A stretch of DNA of 64,000 nucleotides from Ooceraea biroi (taxonomy: Eukaryota; Arthropoda; Insecta; Hymenoptera; Formicidae), in contig NC_039508.1 of assembly GCF_003672135.1 (NCBI RefSeq), forward strand, positions 13,651,945-13,715,944. The letters run 5' to 3'. Below the pieces are notes generated by a model. It did no database searches. It saw only the letters and a list, made by a program, of their open reading frames with translations, and was not told where the DNA came from. Made by a program: the position numbers and the translations under genes. Positions 26,040 through 38,764 of the stretch are shown piece by piece (position 1 is the stretch's first letter; each line of letters starts with the position of its first letter).

Positions 26040-27350
26040 GCACGGACCAGAATTTCACGGTCGGTGTCTACCGATGTCTCGGAGGCCGGCAGCGAGAAGC
26101 GGGAAACCGACTTCGTAAGCACCGGCTCTCTCGAATCGGCGGACGGCCACGCATAGTTATTTTCACGACATCCGCGCGGCAAAAGAAGCGACTATTCGAC
26201 ATGGTCCGGTGCGCGGCGATGACAGTGGTTCGGGTGAAATTGGTCACTATGCTGCCGCGACGAAGGCCGCTGCGAATCGACCGCAGTTACGGTTAAGCAG
26301 CGTCCAGGCGTAATTTCTATGGTTATCTGTTACTCGCCCGTCGTGAAACCGTCGCCGTCATCCGTCGCGCGATACTCTTGCGCTCTCCTCGGTCACCTCG
26401 TCTCGGGGTGTCGTCTGTGGTCTTGAAGTGGTCTTGAAGTGGTCGACGCGGACTTCTGCGCTTCAATTTAGCGTCTCGCAAAGCAACATTGTCACCAGGC
26501 GGACTACAGGAAGCGCGATAGCGGCTTTCTCAACCGATTCCCGAGTGGTTAATGAAACATTCTTTTCTATGATTTTTTAACGATATTTTATAACGAAGAC
26601 GCAGATAGAGAAATTATTAAAGAGAATTGCACAGCGCGGTAACCGCGGTAATGTAGCTACAATCAACTTTATCGTGATTGCGCTTTAACCACTGTTATCT
26701 TCCACGTTTCATTTAGATTTCTCCCTAATACGCGACTGCCGGTTCGTCTGGGAGCCTAACGCGATGCAACTGTGTGACGTTACGTGACAATTGGGAATGT
26801 CCCGTAATTAACTGATCGACCAAAACGGCCGGAATTATCAAAACGGCATCGGTGGCCATAAGGTTTCCAGGACGTCTCATTAAACAATAGCAATCTCCCC
26901 ACGACACGCGGTGAATTATGAGCCCGGCGATGGTCGCGCGCGCTCGCGCGACGCGTTTACGCCGCTCGCGATTAACGGCGCGTTAATTACTCCTGCGCAC
27001 GTGACAAAAATACATCCGCACGTCCGTCCGTTTAACGGCGTCGGACGCACGGAAGCGGCATGGCGGGTTCGAGTGAAAATCACCCCCGACGTTTCGCGTC
27101 GTCGGCGTGCGACATCCCTCCTCCGTTTCCCGTTTTCCCGTTTGCCGTGAAAGCTAACAGCCGGCCGACCGTAGGTACGGGGGTGCTTTAAAATGAAAAG
27201 GTAATGACTTGTGACCGGAGATGATTTCGAGTGGCCGCGTATCGGCCGGACAATGGTCATTGTTGGCCAACACGGTCACGCTTCGCAGGGGGATGATCGC
27301 CGGTGGCCGGGTGGCATGATTTATTTTGGCCGCTCTTAGCGCGCCACCCC
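26040..27350. other. non-coding stretch, no gene recognised
   Basis: GC-rich DNA with an 11-bp direct duplication (TGGTCTTGAAG twice near 26419-26442) and an AT-rich centre (26540-26660). The minus-strand ORF at 26725-26907 begins with GTG and matches nothing I know. Confidence 0.5.
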
Positions 27351-27355
27351 CGCGC

Positions 27356-27390
27356 TATAAACACAATAGACTCACCGTTCTGCGTCAATG
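27356..27390 (+). promoter_or_regulatory. possible TATA/Inr core promoter
   Basis: TATAAA at 27356-27361 is followed 31 bp later by TCAATG (A at 27387), a partial match to the insect initiator, at the classical spacing. No DPE match is seen. About 110 bp downstream the first foldback element is inserted, so any transcript from here would run into it. Confidence 0.28.
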
Positions 27391-27501
27391 AGCTAACCGT
27401 CGTTACCGAAATCGAGTACCTACGTACGTAGCGGTCAGTTTTAATGTTCTCCGCTTCGAGTCGAGCAGTAATTGCGAGCGTTACGCACCGTCTCGCATTA
27501 A

Positions 27502-28220
27502 GGGGGGAGCCTGCTTTAGAACGCTGAAAATAAGGTATATTTTACGAATTGTTTTTGGAGAAACTATACAGCGGGTCATTATAAAACTTTTATGCATTTA
27601 TTAGTACATGTTTAAAGATAAAAAAATTATTTTTTGATTTGAATATATCGCTTGTAGAGGTCGTCCTGGAGAAATCTTAGTGCAGCCGCGTCGCCGGCGT
27701 TGCAAATTGGTGAGCATTCTCCTGCCTCCAAATTTCGTCTAAACTGAAAACTTGAAATATGTTCTCGTTATTTATGAATTCCCATCGTCGATGAACCAAA
27801 GAGAGAAGAAAAAAGTTGAAAAGTGCCAAAATGGTCGAGCTTAGAACACAAAAGTACGATTTTTAGGCAAAGTTTTTGAACTTTTTCATGCAAAAATAAT
27901 TGTTTAACTTAATGTTTTTATGAATATTAAAGGTTCATCGACGATGGGAATTCATAAATAACAAGAAAATATTTCAATTTTTCAGTTTGGATGAAATTTG
28001 GAGGCAGGAGAATGCTCACCAATTTACAATGCCAGCTGCACTAAGATGCCTCCAGGACGACCTCTACAGGCGATATATTCAAACCAAAAAATAATTTTTT
28101 TATCCTTAAACATGTACTAATAAATGCATCAAAGTTTTATAATGATCCGCTGTATAGTTTCTCCAAAAACAATTCGTAAAATTATACCTTATTTTCAACG
28201 TTCTAAAGCAGGCTCCCCCC
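27502..28220. mobile_element. foldback MITE, copy 1, TTAA flanks
   Basis: A 719-bp element flanked by TTAA (27498-27501 and 28221-28224) and starting gggggagcctgctttagaac after the TTAA. The left arm (27502-27797) and right arm (27932-28220) are imperfect inverted repeats of about 290 bp around a 134-bp centre. There is no coding capacity. A TTAA target and non-autonomous structure suggest mobilisation by a piggyBac-like transposase, but the termini alone do not prove the superfamily. A transcript would fold into a very long hairpin. Confidence 0.93.
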
Positions 28221-29799
28221 TTAAGGATAATCACTGCTATTCTCTGAGATTAATTTTTTTCGAGTTATTGAATGCTTTGATAACTTAGAAAATAGATTTT
28301 TGCCGATTCTGTCCTTGCGAAATTGTTTTTTTAACTTCGTAAGATCTAGCTGCACGCGTCTGAGCAAGGCAACGGATAAAGCTATAAATTACCGTCATAA
28401 ATCGTGCGAGTTATCCGCGAATCTACGATACAGTTTTTGCATTTGATTTATCTCTCCACGCCCGTAATACGCCCATCAACATCTCGCGTATCGCTTTCTA
28501 CGATATTAGCAACGGGGGCACGGGTTCTACCTCGCCGACTTGATCAACACGCACGTTTTCGCATGTATTGTGGATCGCAGCGAGAATTATCTCGTCCATA
28601 ACTAGCGATGTCAATTATTGTACGACTGTTACATGTCCAATTAGATAATTGCGAAATAACGTCAATAACACGACGATCCATCTATTAATCTTCTTATTGA
28701 CCTGCGAGAAACTGTCGAAGGAGATATTATGGCATCCGGTGCACGTCACACCATGTAACGTGTAATATTCTCCATACAAATCCATGTGTCGCTCGCAAAG
28801 AAAAAGTTATTTTCTATTGATTAGTCACAGAAATTACATCATTCATCATTGTAACTAATATCTTAATCGGTTTTGAAGCTATCTTTAGAATTAACATATC
28901 ATCTGACCGTTTCTCTTTCAATTGATATACAAATAATGCAGTATCTTTATATAATTTGCCTATAGGATTTCGAGCATACGAATTGTTCCTTTGCGATCCC
29001 ATCGGCTCAATTGGTAGGAACGATATTACGTTCCGCCGTATAACTGCTCGCGGGGTCGACAGGCACTCGCGTGTAAGCCTTCGGAGGAACTTGTCCCCGG
29101 ACTCGAGGTAAATCTTCGATCTATCCGTCCAATTGTGGATGTCGGAAAAAGAAGGGAGTCGCGTCTCCGAGACGCTGCTGCTTCGGCAAGGCTTGCAAAG
29201 GGTTCACGGCGCGGCGCTCGATCGCGTGATTTATGAGACTCACGGCGGACAGGACGGGGCCCTACCACCACCACCGCCATCACCATCATCGGACCGATGA
29301 GAACCACTGTCATGGCGGAGACAAAAGGACCTCCCGATACCAAGTACGGACGGACTGTCTGTCGTCGCGCTGTCAGTGAGAGTCTGCACCGCCGTTTTGT
29401 ATATCCGACGAGCGTGAGATGCAGAGGAAGAGAGAAAGGAAGAGGACGACGATCCGGACGACAGGGACGAGACAGAGAGAGAACGACGAGAGAGAGCAAG
29501 AGCGACGAGTCGGAGGCGCCATCTTAGTCTGCATTCCATTGTTTTAGATGATTCATACGCGGGCCCGGCCCCGGAGGGCCTCCTAATTTATTAGTTTGAA
29601 TATCGAGCGCAGCCGGCGGGAGGAAGAGTACGGATGGAGGCAGGAGGACGAGGGGGAACGAGGGGAAGAGGAGGCCGAGCAGGAGGACGAAGAAGTCGGG
29701 CCAGGAGAACGACGAAGAGCGAGAGGAGGCTGCTAGCTGGGTGGCCGGGGACCGTCTCTTGTTTATACTCTTGCCCCCCGCCCCCGGGGGCCTACCTCC

Positions 29800-29938
29800 T
29801 GCTCTCTCTCCCTCCTTCTTCTTCTTCATCGTTCTCTTCATCTCCTTTCTGCACCTTCTCCTCCTCCTCCTGTTCATCTTCAACTTCTTCTTCTTCTTCT
29901 TCTTCTTCCTTCTCCTGCTCTTCTTACTTCTTCCTTTG
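29800..29938 (+). repeat. pyrimidine-rich tract with (CTT)n core
   Basis: Almost pure C/T sequence with an uninterrupted CTT run around 29884-29911. It produces the artificial Phe/Ser/Leu-rich and Lys/Glu/Arg-rich ORFs on the two strands. Confidence 0.9.
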
Positions 29939-32900
29939 CAGCGGGCCCACGGGCCCCACTTTCGCTTTTCGATTTAGGTGTCTAAACTTCGTTTCTGACT
30001 AATCTGATACCGACGACGGGAATGTATTGCGCCGATTACGCGTACGCGTGCGTCGTTAATAAAGATACCATATGACACGACACGGCCAATGGAGAACAAT
30101 CGACAGGAGCGATAAGATGTGAAGTTGATATATTCTTCATAAGCATATTTTAGATGTCTCGATTTTTGTTCTATTCGTTACCAGAAATGACATAGTAATA
30201 CGGTTGATTCTAATCGGCGTTCGCCACACGGAGTTGCGGCGGTTTTCCTACCATCCGGTAACGACCGCGTATCTCTTTTTGCTCCTAATGGGTTCACCGC
30301 GCTTCCTCGGTTGCAGCTGATTGTCCTTTCCTCGATGACTCGAAAACGTTACCGAGGCGCATCACGTACTCCAGGTGTGCCACGGATCCGAAACCCGCCG
30401 CGTTTGAATGACGCTCCTTTCTCAGAATTTAGCGAACAAATCGTGCGTCGTGGTAAAACGTTGCGCTGCGCACGGCACTCAAAAAGAATATCAAACTACG
30501 GGATGCGTGTGCACAAGGACGGCAAATTGAGACTTCTCTCGCTCGCTCGTGAGCAACTTGCGCTGCTCGCCGTTTTAAGCGTTAAGCTTTTCGTGCGGGC
30601 AGGAACCTGATTATGATCATCTCCGCTTTTTTAGTCTTTTTTTATTATTTTTATTTTTGCATTATTTTTATATTATTTTATAATATTTTATTTATGTAGT
30701 AGTCTTTCAACCCAAGATTACACGAGAATAGAGCTGTAACGCCTAAATGTGTTCTTGATTACATAATCACATATCTTGAGACATTAGCACAATCTTGCGT
30801 CACGATTTTAATAGTGATTTTAATCATGTATATCATTTTCAATAACGACTTATATCTTACACGTGGCGCGGAACTTTTGAGGAACATTGCGTGGGACGCT
30901 TTCGAGCGGGCATCGGCCGACAAAAGTGAGGTATAAAACGCAGCAACATGCAGCACGAGACACTGTCAAACGATTTAGCCCCGTGGCACGTATCCCCCGT
31001 GCCTCAGATACGGATCTTCCCGAGAACATTTCTTTCTGTCGCGCCTAGAAAAAATCAGAAAAAGATTCGTGGTCGCGGACGAGAAAGAGCGGGCGGAGAT
31101 GGAAGGCAAAACGGGCCCCAACGCGCGGGGGAGAGAGCGAGACGGAGGGCGAATGAAGGGCGTATTACGGCGAACGTAATATTCATCCCGGGTCCACGTC
31201 GAGGTCAGCGGGGCCATCAGCAGACTGGAGATGAATGAAAACTAGACCCGCGCGGGCTGCGAGAAAGAGAGAAAGAGAGAGAATAGTGGCAGACGCGAAG
31301 CTGAATGGGGCCTCACGGTAATGGGACTGCCGCTCGTAAACGCCTGCGCACGTGTAAAAAGAAAAGGCGCGGAGACGAGAACGCTAATTCGGCGACAATG
31401 AGGCCTCTCTTGGTCAACGATACCGAGTCAAGGATGTTAGGCAATTATCCCTGCTATGTAACGAATATCACAGCGTGATCTCACTAATTGCTTACAATTA
31501 AATATAAGCTGTATGTATAACTTGTTTCGAAAATTATAGCTTCAATTATTATCTGAAAATGTTATTAAGTTATTAACTAAATAATGAGTATCGATGGCAA
31601 TTAATATACGACAAGCTATGTTGTACTATCATAAGTATTTAGTTTGATTCATCGCCTGCTAAACATCATCCAGATTACTTGATTAATGACTTAATACGAT
31701 AATTCCTTTTCTTCATTAAATTGAAAATTAAGATTGGACAGTATTAAAACATTAAAATTCTGATAAACAAAGCGGTTTGTCGTGCATGCGCTGTGACGAA
31801 TAGCTGATAACAGATATGATGGCAGACTTCGCGGTGACTCGAGTTGTCGGCCATGTTTTTTCATTGCGAGTTGGGGGATGCAGGTCTCGAGTGCATCGCT
31901 CTTTGGCGAACCTCTCAGCTTCCACCTCGTCTCCTAACGAGGGATGCACCGTACTTGTTCTCTCTTTCTATCTCTCTTTCTCCTGCCTTAGCTTTTATTT
32001 CGCCTCTACTCGACTGTCTCTCGAGAAACATGGTCGCCAAAGATATGTCTCATTCCATTTTCTTTTTACCATTTTCACAAGGCAAAGATGTCTCCATCTT
32101 TTTTATTCGTACCTTTAATTATCTCTACATAATTGTTAAATTCGAGAAATGACATGTAGCGAACAACACGTAATTAGTTTCCCTATGTAGTACAAGAAAA
32201 CAATTTTGTTGATTAGCAGACATTAACTCATCACGTTCTTTGATATTCTTTGATTCTTCAAGCTTATATCAGTTACGTGATAACGTAATTCATAATCATC
32301 ATGGAGATGTTGTAAATCCTCCGCTTGATGGATCTTCGTGATCTGCCCAACAGCACCTGCAGGTCAGACCACGGATCCCCGCCGCAAATCATGCCCCTCG
32401 ATGAAATAACGACTCTCTAGTGGCGAAGGGGGTTACGTCTTCGCGGTTAATACCCCGGTGGCACTGCTCGGTGGCGAGCGTCGTTTATGGTCATTCGGGA
32501 GGAAGTATTGCCAATTAGCCAAGTCGACCATCACCGCGATACTACAGTATTGCGGACGGCGTCGCCGTTGGCAGTCCGCTCACGTAGATAGCGGAGTATC
32601 GTCCGTGCTCCGCTACCGCGATAGGTGGAACGAAATCCGAAAACAACCGGTCGTGGTCACGACCGTCCGACAAATCCCATTGATCCTCTCTCTCCCACCG
32701 TATCGCGCCTTCTCTCTCCGTCTCGCCACTCACGTATCTCATCTTTCATCTCTACCTTTCTCTCTACATACACACGCGACGGACGCGACTCCATTGCTGC
32801 GTCCTTGTCCCGCAATCAAGCTGCGTAGGCTGGTCAGTTTGTTCTAATCAGTGCTGACCGCGAGAGAGCGGGCTAACTCAATCAGCTAACGAACCTAGTT

Positions 32901-34279
32901 TTGCGCCGCCAAACTGACCAATCTCTACGTCAAACGTACCTCGGGAGCGCAACCCTAACCAGTGCAAACACTTACTTGCCCGGCATATCCGAGGCTTGCA
33001 TCGGTAGCACGATCACGTGGACGTTACCGCTAAGAAAGAATATCGCGCGCCAGGGTAAACTATCTGCGATCCGCTGCGAAATCGACGCGAGCGAGAATTC
33101 AGGACGAATCCGTGCATGCGGAGAATCGGACGCGACGCGGTCTTCCTATCGCATTTATATTTGCTCTCTCTGTCTCTCTCCGTTTCTCGATAAAATTCTA
33201 CAAAGTTTTTCTTTCCTCATCTTTCTCCCGTTAAATATCCCAACGAAATGTTGAATATTATTATGAATTTTTGTATTTGTTAAGCGGAAATCAACTTTTG
33301 CAAGATTTATGTTCGCTGATGCTGTTTTTTCTTGCCTTTATCTTCCTCGATTTAATCGTTTCTTGATTTGCATCGTTATGGGCGATTTGGCATATCCTTC
33401 TTGCGCAAGGAGAACGATATTTCGTGGCGGTGCGGTATACTGAGCGATTTGCATGCGTGGCAAACGAGCGGGCTTCACCGTGCATAAATCCAAATTTGAG
33501 TACGCCGGGGACAAGTCCTGGCGGGACGGCGGCATCCTTTCATGTTGGATCATACTTCTGTTTGTCCCCCAGGGTCCTTGCGTCCTTTCGGACCGCGGCT
33601 GCTTACGGTTTGCGAGTGCGGAGAGGTGGAGTGGCGGACGGAGCAAAAGAGTAAAGGAGCTGGCATTGTCCTACCGGATCCGCTAAGATCGCCCGCCGGA
33701 TGTGCGGCCTCGTACAAACGCGAAATCATCTTTTCTCTCCCCTCTCACATTCAATCGTCCCCTTCACACCACCCCCTCGAATCAGCCATCCCGTCGATAT
33801 TTCATGAATAGTCATACAATTACGAAGTTCGCGAGCCACACATGGTGGGAGAAACGCAAAAAGAAAATTACGCCAATCTCTTAGTTATATAATAATTCTC
33901 TCGATAGGAATCAGATCCCGGTATAGCACGGTAAAAAACCTTTACGTTTCTACTGCGATCCGTATAAATTCTCAGTTTCCTAGCTCGAGCTAAAGCTCGA
34001 TTCGAAATCACGACTGGCGAATCCGATGTCCCATAAATCAATACCGTTTTCGATGCGTGTGCGTGACAGTACGTATGTATCGCCGCGAAGCGGTTTTCGG
34101 AAAGTGGCTAAACGATCCTGGGACGCGTCGCTTTTCCGGTCGTGTATCGGGCGTAATGCAATCGGTTCCCATGCCCATCACGAAGCCGGGCGCAGACCGG
34201 TGTGGCAGCGGGCGACGCGATGTGCGTAGGAGAGACGTGATCCTTTGATCCGGCGCCGATCTACGTGCGCGCGCGTGCA

Positions 34280-34330
34280 CCGACCAACCGACCGACCGAC
34301 AGACAGACAGACCGACCGACCGACCAACCG
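34280..34330 (+). repeat. tetranucleotide tract (CGAC / CAGA)
   Basis: Tandem CGAC units, then CAGA units, then CGAC units again, an interrupted compound microsatellite in GC-rich DNA. Confidence 0.9.
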
Positions 34331-34693
34331 GGCGCGCGGCGTGGCGCGGCCCATCGGGACCGGTATTAAACACGCTCGTTTACGAGTTTACGCATCACGC
34401 CGCCCGAATTTCAGCCTGAAAAGGTCGTTATCGGGAATGTTTGTCCCACGGCGAACGCCGCGGGAATACGCTACGTCGGAGGATTGACCGGCGAGGAGAA
34501 GAGGAGAGCAGGCGAGGTGACGAGAACCAGCTCGATCGTGAATGTCATTCGATCGTGACTGACATCCCGAGACGAGCGATGTCGAAACGCCGGATCGGCA
34601 AAGCAAGTCTGACTCTCGCGACCGTTGGCGATCGGCCCATAGCACGTTTTCACTTAGATCCTGATTTTCCGTGGAAGAACCGTGGGAAAACTA

Positions 34694-35981
34694 TTGGGTT
34701 GGCCAAAAAGTAATTGCGTTTTTTTCCAATAGATGGACATACATGTCTTGAAATGTAACTAACTTCATTCTAAACCGCAAATTCATTATGTAGGTTAACA
34801 ACTCACAGTTCAAGTTTGTTTTAGAAAAAGAAAGTACACGATCTCGTTAACAATTGTTTGTTTGCCGTCGATTTCAAAATGGAAAATCAAAAAGAACATT
34901 TTCGTCATATTTCGTTTTATTACTTCCGAAAAGGGAAAAACGCTGTGCAAGCTCATAAAAAGTTAGGTGATGTATATGGCGAAGATGCTTTAAAACTGCG
35001 GCAGTGTTAAAATTGGTTCACTAAATTTCGATCTGGAGATTTTAATGTGAAAGATGCACCACGCTCAGGAAGGCCAATCGAAATTGATGATGACAAAATA
35101 AAGGCACTGATCGATTCCAATCGGCGTTTAACGACACGAGAGATTGCTGAGAATCTTAACATATCGAAATTGAGTGTTGAAAACCATTTAAAACGACTTG
35201 GATGCATTAGTAAGCTCGATATTTCGGTACCACATGAGCTCAAAGAAATTCATCTCACTAAGCGTATTGACATCTGCGATTCTCTTTTGAAACGTGAGGA
35301 AAATGATCGATTTTTGAAACGTATGATAACGGGCGACGAAAAATGGATCGTCTACAACAACGTCAAACGAAAAAGATCGTGGAGTAAGCGTGATGAACCT
35401 GCTGAAAGCACTTGAAAAGCAGATATTCACCAAAGAAAGATTATGCTGTCGGTCTGGTGGGACTTTAAAGGTATTGTGTATTTTGAGCTGCTTGCAAGGA
35501 ATCAAACCATTAATTCAGACGTATACTGTCGTCAACTGGATAAATTAAATGATGCCATCAAACAGAAACGTCGAGAATTGGTGAATCGCAAAGGTGTTGT
35601 GTTTCACCATGATAACGCTAGACCACACACAAGTTTGGTCACTCGTGAAAAATTGTTGCAGCTTGGATGGGATGTGTTACCACATCCACCATATTCGCCA
35701 GACCTGGCACCATCAGATTACCATTTGTTTCGTTCTTTGCAAAACGCCTTGAATGGTAAAACCTTTACTGCTGATGAGGATATCAAATCGTTCTTGGAAT
35801 TGTTTTTTGCTGAAAAAGATACGAACTTTTTTGAGCGCGGAATCATGAAGTTGCCTGAAAAATGGCAAAAGATAATCAAACAAAATGGACAATATATTGT
35901 TTAATAAAGTTTTTGTTTCCCATGAAAAATTCGCCTTTTATTTATATAAAAAAAAACGCAATTACTTTTTGGCCAACCCAG
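34694..35981 (+). mobile_element. mariner-family transposon, well preserved
   Basis: A 1,288-bp element with terminal inverted repeats of about 30 bp; the left end begins ttgggttggccaaaaagtaa and the right end is its reverse complement apart from the tip. TA flanks both ends (34692-34693, 35982-35983). The transposase frame is intact apart from two nonsense codons. Little decay compared with the 19-kb copy implies more recent activity of this lineage. Confidence 0.96.
34879..35904 (+). pseudogene. mariner transposase with two nonsense codons (D,D34D)
   Basis: A single frame from ATG 34879 to TAA 35902-35904, about 341 codons, close to the usual 340-350 of mariner transposases. The N-terminal paired HTH region (HFRHISFYYFRKGKNA), RSGRP linker and PHEL motif are present. 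Catalytic residues are in ITGDEKWI, HDNARPH and SPDLAPSDYHLF, with exactly 34 residues between the second and third Asp. The two lesions are TAA at 35008-35010, inside the HTH region, and TGA at 35413-35415, just after the first catalytic motif. There are no frameshifts. As written it cannot make full-length enzyme without read-through. Confidence 0.95.
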
Positions 35982-36058
35982 TAGATTAAATGTCTTTGGA
36001 GTATAAATATTAAATAAAACTTTGAAAGTCTGTAATCTGACTGGCAAAAATGTTCCAA

Positions 36059-36072
36059 CTCCCACGTGGGAG
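36059..36072. repeat. perfect palindrome CTCCCACGTGGGAG
   Basis: Fourteen-base perfect palindrome with a CACGTG core, followed at once by a second half copy (ACGTGGGAG). Possibly a bHLH site; not otherwise interpretable. Confidence 0.75.
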
Positions 36073-36845
36073 ACGTGGGAGCCACCTTCTGGGAGCCGTG
36101 ATTGGAGAACGTGCCGTACAGAAGAAGATACTTCGAAGAAGCTGGCGACAATGGCAATCCCGATTAGCGTTAATATAGGAAATGGGCTAGACCCGCAACG
36201 GGAAAAGTCCTGGCAAGAATGGAGGGTGGTGAACTCAGAGAAGCGAAAACCAATCAGGATATATAGCCGCGCGCGAGACCCTGTTGGCGTGACTGCTAAG
36301 AGATTACTTTACTTGACCTAATGCCTCTCGGTAGGATCGTAGTGCCGTGATACTTCGATCGGTTACACAAGAGCATTAATCCGCTGTACGATCGATCGCC
36401 GACGAAAGTTCTGTCTGACAACGACACCTGCGACAACGCGACGGCTGTCGCCGCGAAAGGTAGCGAGAGATATCGACTGTTTGATACAATTAAGGGGGCG
36501 AGACCCAGAAAAGGAGGCGTACTTTTAACGACGAGAAATAGCGCGACGCTCGGCGGAATACCGACGCATTACGAAATTGTGACTTTCGTCGTGACGAAAC
36601 TCGTCGGATTGTCGAAACGAAACCGGGAACGGTCTTGCCGCGCGCGCGCGCGCTTCGCGTTCAATTTGCTATCAGATAAACTGTCAGATGTATCGCGCGA
36701 CGCGCCAGACAAGAGCATCGCGAAGCGATCGTGATCGCGATAGCGACCGCCATCGGCGCATCGCGCCAGGAAATGCGAAGCTACGGCGGTAATTAGCGCA
36801 ACGTGGTGTCCCGAGGTTGCTATAATCGGATGTGGGCAAGCGACG

Positions 36846-37235
36846 ATGCTCGCGCGAAAACGGACACACGTACCTCCGCGACTGGTTCTGCGTAATGTAA
36901 CGACAACGACGATGGCGACGACGGCAACGGACGTTCACAAAATTCCGCTGGCAAGGCGTCCGGGCAAGCCGCGCGACATAGATCATCGTATCTATCCGAG
37001 CGATCGGTATGACGGCCGACGAAACAGGGCTGCGCCGTCGTTGCTCGCTTCGGGGATGCGTGCGAGCGCAAAAAGGCGCGAGAGCGTATTCGTACCACGA
37101 AGAGGAGACGAGAGCGGGGTACGAAGCTTTATCTTATCAGATCGTGGGCGGCTTCTGAGGCGAGCTCAAAGTGCTAAGCCAGCCGACCGACGCGATTCTC
37201 TCTTTCTCGCTCTACCGTTCAGCCCGCCCGTTTAG
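36846..37235 (+). CDS. possible ORF, 129 codons, Arg-rich
   Basis: ATG-initiated ORF in CpG-rich DNA. The product is Arg/Pro/Ser-rich with no domain I know, and minus-strand ORFs overlap it. Composition follows the local base composition, which argues for a chance ORF. Confidence 0.08.
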   Translation: MLARKRTHVPPRLVLRNVTTTTMATTATDVHKIPLARRPGKPRDIDHRIYPSDRYDGRRNRAAPSLLASGMRASAKRRESVFVPRRGDESGVRSFILSDRGRLLRRAQSAKPADRRDSLFLALPFSPPV

Positions 37236-38764
37236 CCTACGTTTCTTTCCTTCTTCAGGATATCTACTCGCCTATCTCGCGTCCTCGTCGCGTTCGCCGC
37301 GAGAACGGCTGATCCTCTAGTCTGCCTCATTATCGTAATTAGCCCCGGAACTCTCGCCGACGATCTGGACCTAGCATCTCCTTCGCGCGAATGGTAGCAC
37401 GGGAGAGAGGACACCAAAGAAGAACGTGGAAAGAGAGAAGTCGCGTGTCCGAAGCGGGAGGGTGGAGGCAGAAGAAGAAGCACGGCCGAGGGAAGAAACG
37501 CGCGCTAACCCAGAAAAACACTCGGCCACCTACCGACGCCTTTATTTATAGGACTTATCGCCGCACCGTCTGCATCGCTCGCTGCGAGGATGCTCTCGGG
37601 CTTTCCGGCGACTACTTCGTTTTTCGCGAGCTCGTCTGATCCGCATGACGTCGTTTAAGGTAATGCGGGATAATTAAACGACTGCGAATGAGTATTCTCC
37701 CAGGATACTTCTTAATCGATGATATTCGGTTTTAGATCTAAACTAGACTCGTTTATCGAGATTCTAAGTTCAATTATAAATCTATATCCATGTATATCCG
37801 AATATGTACTAATTCTTTGAAAAAGAAAGAATTAAGAAATAGATTTCCACGCAATTTATATATATTTTACAACTTTTGAAACGAAAGATGAGTCAAAGAA
37901 AGATTTGGATACAGTAGAAAGGTATTTGAAATATTGGAAGAGAACAAACGCATTCAGGATGCACTTAATTATTTGTAATCAAGCCAAACATCTGTCTTCG
38001 TAAAATCGTGAGGGAAGGAAAGAAGGGTCTGAGATCGCTACAAAGTAATCCGTATAATTAACGATGTCTGAAAGAGAGAATCGCAATGGAAATGGATACT
38101 TATGGAAAGGCAAACACGATCAGAGGCAATAAAGACTGCCGGTCTATCCACTCAAGTACTGATTTTAGGGAATACCGGCAGAGTCCATTAACATGCAATA
38201 ATACGGACACGAGCTGTTACTGACAAATGACTCCCTGGTGATTACATTACAAAGGTTTTACGGTCGATCGAAACTTCGGCGAGCACGGCAACCATCTCGA
38301 TTCTGAATGGCGAACGCCACGCTAATAAATTTCGAATTGGCGAGCAGAAATCACGATGGGATAATTAATATATGACGCGCCGATCCTGACGTGCCGACTG
38401 TTTTACGATGGGCCCGGTAGCCAACGAGCGTATATTAGCGACTGCATCTTCATCATTTCGTCAGAAACGGATGGATAAAAACCGTCGGAGAGAATAATTA
38501 ATACAGAAGCGGATGGATAACTGCATGCGCGATATAAATATGCGAGCGGGCGCACGCGAGAGATATAAACCACGTTCGGTGCGAATGCTAGGAACACGAA
38601 TGCGGCAAGGAATAATGACATAGGTATCGCATTTGCAATGCGTAAGTTTCCTCGTTCAATAAACAGAAATAAAAGACAGAGGAATCTTTTATACATGCTT
38701 TCCGGTGAGAAAAAGAAAAACGCATACGCTAGTAAATCGTATATTTCACCTGAAATATTCTTAA

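Larger units (their letters stand above)
28225..34690. other. non-coding stretch, no gene recognised
   Basis: AT-rich parts (28225-28990, 30620-30850, 31480-31760, 32100-32300) alternate with GC-rich DNA. Holdings are a purine-rich tract (29420-29520), a pyrimidine-rich tract with (CTT)n (29800-29938), a GGGCCC pair (29943-29957), a possible TATA sequence at 30932-30937, and a CGAC/CAGA tetranucleotide tract (34280-34330). ORFs are low-complexity or mirrored on both strands. Confidence 0.5.
35984..38760. other. non-coding stretch, no gene recognised
   Basis: Holdings are a perfect CACGTG-centred palindrome (36059-36072), a (CG)n run near 36637-36653, and AT-rich DNA at 37640-38240. An ORF at 36022-36321 has a protein-like composition but starts with TTG and has no recognised family. 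Confidence 0.5.
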
